From Caulobacterales bacterium RIFOXYB1_FULL_67_16 (GTDB taxonomy: Bacteria; Pseudomonadota; Alphaproteobacteria; Caulobacterales; Caulobacteraceae), in NCBI GenBank assembly GCA_001796045.1, contig MGLN01000081.1, positions 8,248 to 17,218 of the forward strand: a DNA stretch of 8,971 nt, in the 5' to 3' direction. Shown here piece by piece: positions 5,794 through 8,971 of this stretch. A program made the position numbers and the translations under genes. Position 1 is the first letter of the stretch. Each line of letters opens with the position of its first letter. The notes beneath the pieces are model-generated. The model was given only the letters and a program-made list of their open reading frames with translations, was not told the DNA's origin and ran no database searches.

Positions 5794-8700
5794 ATGAGAT
5801 TCGATCTGACGCTGCGCGCGTCCGCCTTCACCCTTGCGGCTGCCCTTGCCGCCGCCAGCCCGACCATTGCGACCGCTCAGGCGGCTCAGCAGGTCTTCTC
5901 CATTCCGGCCCAGGATCTGTCGCTGGCGCTCAACACCTTTTCTCGGGCCACCGGCCTGCAGGTCGCGGCCCAGCCCCAGACCTTGCGCGGCCGACGCAGT
6001 AACGCCGTGGAGGGGCGTTACACGCCCGCCGAAGCCCTCTCGCGCCTAACGGCCTCCAGCGGCGTCAGCGCGCGTATTGTCGGGCGGTCGGTGCTGATTG
6101 ACGCATCGACGCAGGCGCCCGCCGCCCCGCGCACGGCCAGGGCCAGGGCCATAAACACCGCTCGCGCCACCCCCTTGGATGAGACATCGGCCTCGACGTC
6201 ACAGACCGCCGAGCTGGATGAGATCGTCGTGACCGGCTTTCGCGCCAGCCTGAACGCCGCGCGGGATCTGAAAAGAAACGCCGTGGGCGCGCAGGACGTC
6301 ATCGTCGCTGACGATATCGCCGCCTTTCCCGACCTGAACCTGGCGGAATCGCTGCAGCGCGTCCCCGGGGTGGCCATTACGCGGGACGCCGGCGAGGGCC
6401 GCCAGATCTCGCTGCGGGGTCTGGGCCCGGACTTCACCCGCACCCAGCTGAACGGCATGGAAGTGCTGGGCAACACCTCCTCCGGTTTCGACAACCGGGG
6501 TTCGGTCAGCCGGACCCGCAGTTTCGACTACAGCCTGTTCGCCTCGGAGTTGTTCAACCGTGTGACGGTCGAGAAATCCTATTCGGCGGAGCAGGACGAG
6601 GGCGGCATAGGCGGCACGATCGGCCTGACGACGGCGCGTCCGTTCGACTACAGCGGGTCACGCACGGTGCTGGGCGCCAAGGCGCAGACCAACTCGAACA
6701 CCGACAGCGTCACGCCGCGCCTCATCGCCCTGGTGTCCAACCGCTGGGAAAACGGCGCCGGCGAGTTCGGCGCCCTGCTTTCGGCGGCCTATACGCGCAA
6801 CGACGTCAATGAATACGGCATGCGCAGCTGGAATTGGACCAAGATCAATGTCGGCGCCGCCAATATCGGCCCGAACGTCTCCGCCGCCGACCGTGACCGA
6901 CTGGTCAACGCCACGGGTCTGAACCGCGTCTCGGCGCCCCAGGCCGTCAGCCCGTCTACCTGGTACGCCGAGCGCGAACGCGTCGGCCTGACCGGCTCGC
7001 TGCAGTGGCGACCGAACGACCGAACCGAGATGAGCCTGGATCTGCTCTACGGCACGCTCAGCAACGATCGTGACGAATACGCTCTGGCGCCCGCCGGCGT
7101 GAACGCCCTTACCGGCAACGTCACAGGAACGCAGAGGCTGAACGCGGTGGAAATCCGCGGCGACAGTATCGTCTACGCCGACTGGTCCGGCGTCGACATG
7201 CGCAATGAAGCCAAACATTCCGAAGACGAGACCACCTTCACCCAGGCGGTGTGGAACGGCGCCTATGAGCTCAGCGACAGCCTGCGTTTCAACGCCTTGG
7301 TCGGCTACGCCAAGTCCGAGTTCGACGGTCCGATCTTCGACAAGGTCTTCATCCAGGCGGTGAACAAGGGGCTGACCTACGACTATCGCGGCGGCAGTCC
7401 GGTGGCGGTACGCTATGGGTTCGACGTGACCGATCCGACCCAATGGGGTCTGATGCGCGCCGACGCTCGCGAGGACTTCATCACGAGCGAATACAAGACG
7501 GTTGAGTTGAACGGCGTCTGGGACCTCGCGCCCTCGTCGCGCCTGAAGTTCGGCGTGGCGCACAAGGATTTCCAGAACGAGGGCTGGCAGCGCTTCAACC
7601 GTGTGGACTCGTACAACAATCCCAGCCGCCCTGCGCCGGTGCTCGAGGTCATCCGCTTCGACTCTCTATTGCCCTATGTGGTGGCGGATGTGGCGGCGAC
7701 CTTCGACCGTACGGGTCAGCTGCGCGACCTGACCGTCGCCAACGACCGCGCCGGCACCAACTACGCCCTTACCGAGAAGACGGCGGCCGCCTTCGTTCAG
7801 TATGAGCTGGACGCCCAGATCGGCTCGATGCCGCTGCGGGCCAACGCGGGCGTGCGCTACTATTCCACCGATCTGACCTCGGCCGGCACGGTGGCGACCA
7901 ATGCGGGCCTTGCGCCGGCCGTCATCAAAAGCAGCTACGACGGCTATCTGCCGGCGGCGAACCTCGCGCTGGAAATCCGGCCGGACATGATCCTGCGACT
8001 GGGCGCCAGCCGCAACATCAGCCGCCCCAGCCTGGACGATCTGCGCGCCGCCGGTTCGGTGAGCTTCACCCCCTTCGGCGGAAGCGTTAGCGCGGGCAAT
8101 CCGAACCTGGAGCCATTCCTCGCCGACTCGGTGGAGGCCTCATGGGAATACTACATGGGGCGGAGCGGCTATGTCGCTCTGGGCGTCTTCTACAAGAAGA
8201 TGGACTCCTTCATCACCGCCGAAACGGCGTCGGTGCGCTATGGGGACATCGGCTATCCGCTGTCCTTGCTGGGGCCGGACCAGACGGCGGACACCATCTA
8301 TTCCTACAGCAGGCCCGTGAACGGCGACGGCGCCTCGATCAAGGGCGCCGAGATCTCGCTCCAGCGTGACTTCGACTTCCTCCCCGCGCCGTTCGACGGG
8401 CTCGGCATCAGCTTCAACGCCACCTACGCCGAGGGCGAGACGGACGCCATGGTCGACGGCGTGCGTCGCACCCTGTCGCTGTCGAACCTGTCCAAATGGT
8501 CGTCGAACGCGACCCTCTACTACGAGACGGACGTCTGGGGCGCGCGCGTCTCCAGCGCCTATCGCGACGGCTATCTGGACGGGATCGGCGGGAACGGGAA
8601 CGTCGGCTCCGGCTACCACGACACCACCAATATCGACGCCACCGCCTTCTGGAACGTGACCCCGTCTCTGAAGCTGGTCGTGGAGGGCATCAACCTGACG

Positions 8701-8802
8701 GACGAGGCCATCGATCAGTATGCGGACGTGGTCGAACAGAGATCGACCTCTTACACCAAGAGCGGCCGTACCTTCACCGTCGGCCTGACCTACGCCTTCT
8801 AA
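5794..8802 (+). CDS. TonB-dependent outer-membrane receptor with STN signalling domain
   Basis: This 1002-residue active transporter takes a substrate through the outer membrane using TonB energy and signals its presence. In order: signal peptide 1-30 (cleavage after ATAQA); STN domain about 33-104 (FSIPAQDLSLALNTFSRATG, then YTPAEALSRLTASSGV, VLID); Ala/Arg-rich linker; TonB box DEIVVTG at 142-148; plug about 155-285 (ESLQRVPGVAITRDAGEGR, ISLRGLGPDFTRTQLNGMEV, EGGIGGTIGL); and a large barrel ending SGRTFTVGLTYAF with terminal Phe. The plug style matches the TonB-Xanth-Caul subfamily. The STN domain plus the adjacent sigma/FecR pair marks it as a transducer. The start at 5794 has GGGGGA eight bases upstream and begins the signal peptide; an ATG at 5770 adds eight residues with no ribosome site. 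The substrate (iron chelate, glycan or other) cannot be inferred. Confidence 0.93.
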   Translation: MRFDLTLRASAFTLAAALAAASPTIATAQAAQQVFSIPAQDLSLALNTFSRATGLQVAAQPQTLRGRRSNAVEGRYTPAEALSRLTASSGVSARIVGRSVLIDASTQAPAAPRTARARAINTARATPLDETSASTSQTAELDEIVVTGFRASLNAARDLKRNAVGAQDVIVADDIAAFPDLNLAESLQRVPGVAITRDAGEGRQISLRGLGPDFTRTQLNGMEVLGNTSSGFDNRGSVSRTRSFDYSLFASELFNRVTVEKSYSAEQDEGGIGGTIGLTTARPFDYSGSRTVLGAKAQTNSNTDSVTPRLIALVSNRWENGAGEFGALLSAAYTRNDVNEYGMRSWNWTKINVGAANIGPNVSAADRDRLVNATGLNRVSAPQAVSPSTWYAERERVGLTGSLQWRPNDRTEMSLDLLYGTLSNDRDEYALAPAGVNALTGNVTGTQRLNAVEIRGDSIVYADWSGVDMRNEAKHSEDETTFTQAVWNGAYELSDSLRFNALVGYAKSEFDGPIFDKVFIQAVNKGLTYDYRGGSPVAVRYGFDVTDPTQWGLMRADAREDFITSEYKTVELNGVWDLAPSSRLKFGVAHKDFQNEGWQRFNRVDSYNNPSRPAPVLEVIRFDSLLPYVVADVAATFDRTGQLRDLTVANDRAGTNYALTEKTAAAFVQYELDAQIGSMPLRANAGVRYYSTDLTSAGTVATNAGLAPAVIKSSYDGYLPAANLALEIRPDMILRLGASRNISRPSLDDLRAAGSVSFTPFGGSVSAGNPNLEPFLADSVEASWEYYMGRSGYVALGVFYKKMDSFITAETASVRYGDIGYPLSLLGPDQTADTIYSYSRPVNGDGASIKGAEISLQRDFDFLPAPFDGLGISFNATYAEGETDAMVDGVRRTLSLSNLSKWSSNATLYYETDVWGARVSSAYRDGYLDGIGGNGNVGSGYHDTTNIDATAFWNVTPSLKLVVEGINLTDEAIDQYADVVEQRSTSYTKSGRTFTVGLTYAF

Positions 8803-8812
8803 TGCTGCAAAG

Positions 8813-8841
8813 CGGGCCGTCGCAGCGATTGCGGCGGCCCG
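8813..8841 (+). other. GC-rich hairpin just after the receptor gene
   Basis: Bases 8813-8824 pair with 8830-8841 as a 12-bp stem with a single G-U wobble and a GCGAT loop. It starts ten bases after the receptor stop. No T-run follows, so it is not a classical intrinsic terminator. It may protect the 3' end of the mRNA or cause pausing. Confidence 0.5.
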
Positions 8842-8920
8842 TGAGCGCAGGGAAGCCGATCGGACTTGCGGGCTTGGCCTGCTGGACGCCGCTGGATCGG
8901 CCCTCAGTTTTGAGACAGCA

Positions 8921-8957
8921 AAAAGCCGCCGAACGATTTGTTCGGCGGCTTTTTTTA
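8921..8957 (+). terminator. Strong intrinsic terminator after the receptor
   Basis: AGCCGCCGAAC (8924-8934) pairs perfectly with GTTCGGCGGCT (8940-8950) around a GATTT loop. The stem can extend by three A-T pairs into the flanking A-run and T-run. T residues follow through 8956 and an A-run precedes the stem, so it could act in both directions and serve an opposing gene to the right of the window. Confidence 0.93.
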
Positions 8958-8971
8958 TTTGGGTGCGGGAG

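Noticed and set aside
6658..7563. 301-codon minus-strand open frame inside the receptor gene
   Set aside because: Antisense shadow of the barrel coding region; no start signal and no recognisable motif.
1..8971. CRISPR array, tRNA, rRNA, transposase or att site
   Set aside because: No regularly spaced direct repeats, cloverleaf sequence, transposase motif or terminal inverted repeats were seen by eye.

Overview
The window is GC-rich (apart from one AT-rich operator island) and carries an outer-membrane autotransporter barrel, a FecI/FecR pair and a large TonB-dependent receptor of the Xanthomonas/Caulobacter type. This suggests an alphaproteobacterium, probably Caulobacterales (Brevundimonas- or Caulobacter-like). 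That placement rests on gene style and codon use; no rRNA is present to confirm it. No tRNA, CRISPR array or insertion sequence is visible.

Region 1 (1-858): the 3' end of an autotransporter gene, with the passenger upstream of the window, closed by a strong intrinsic terminator. Region 2 (854-1440, minus strand): a shortened ada-type gene with the Zn/methyl-acceptor domain and only the first AraC helix-turn-helix. Its stop codon lies inside the U-tract of the autotransporter terminator. A palindrome lies just upstream of its probable promoter.

Region 3 (1474-4123): a regulon-like unit. A MarR/OhrR-like repressor (minus strand) has Cys15, Tyr19, Tyr29 and Tyr40 in the OhrR pattern. It diverges from an operon of two serine hydrolases, one exported and one a cofactor-free haloperoxidase/perhydrolase. 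Nearly identical AT-rich operator-like sequences sit in the spacer of the repressor's own promoter and at the start of the hydrolase transcript, with a second palindrome just before the hydrolase -35 element. The picture is a thiol switch that senses an oxidant, perhaps a peracid or organic hydroperoxide, and releases both promoters.

Region 4 (4217-8957): a complete cell-surface signalling set. It consists of an ECF sigma factor of FecI type, a FecR-type transmembrane anti-sigma regulator whose TTG start overlaps the sigma stop, and a 1002-residue TonB-dependent receptor with an N-terminal STN signalling domain. Substrate binding at the outer membrane would be relayed through STN to FecR and then to the sigma factor, which would raise receptor expression. 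The substrate cannot be read from this window. The region ends with a hairpin and then a strong bidirectional-looking terminator.
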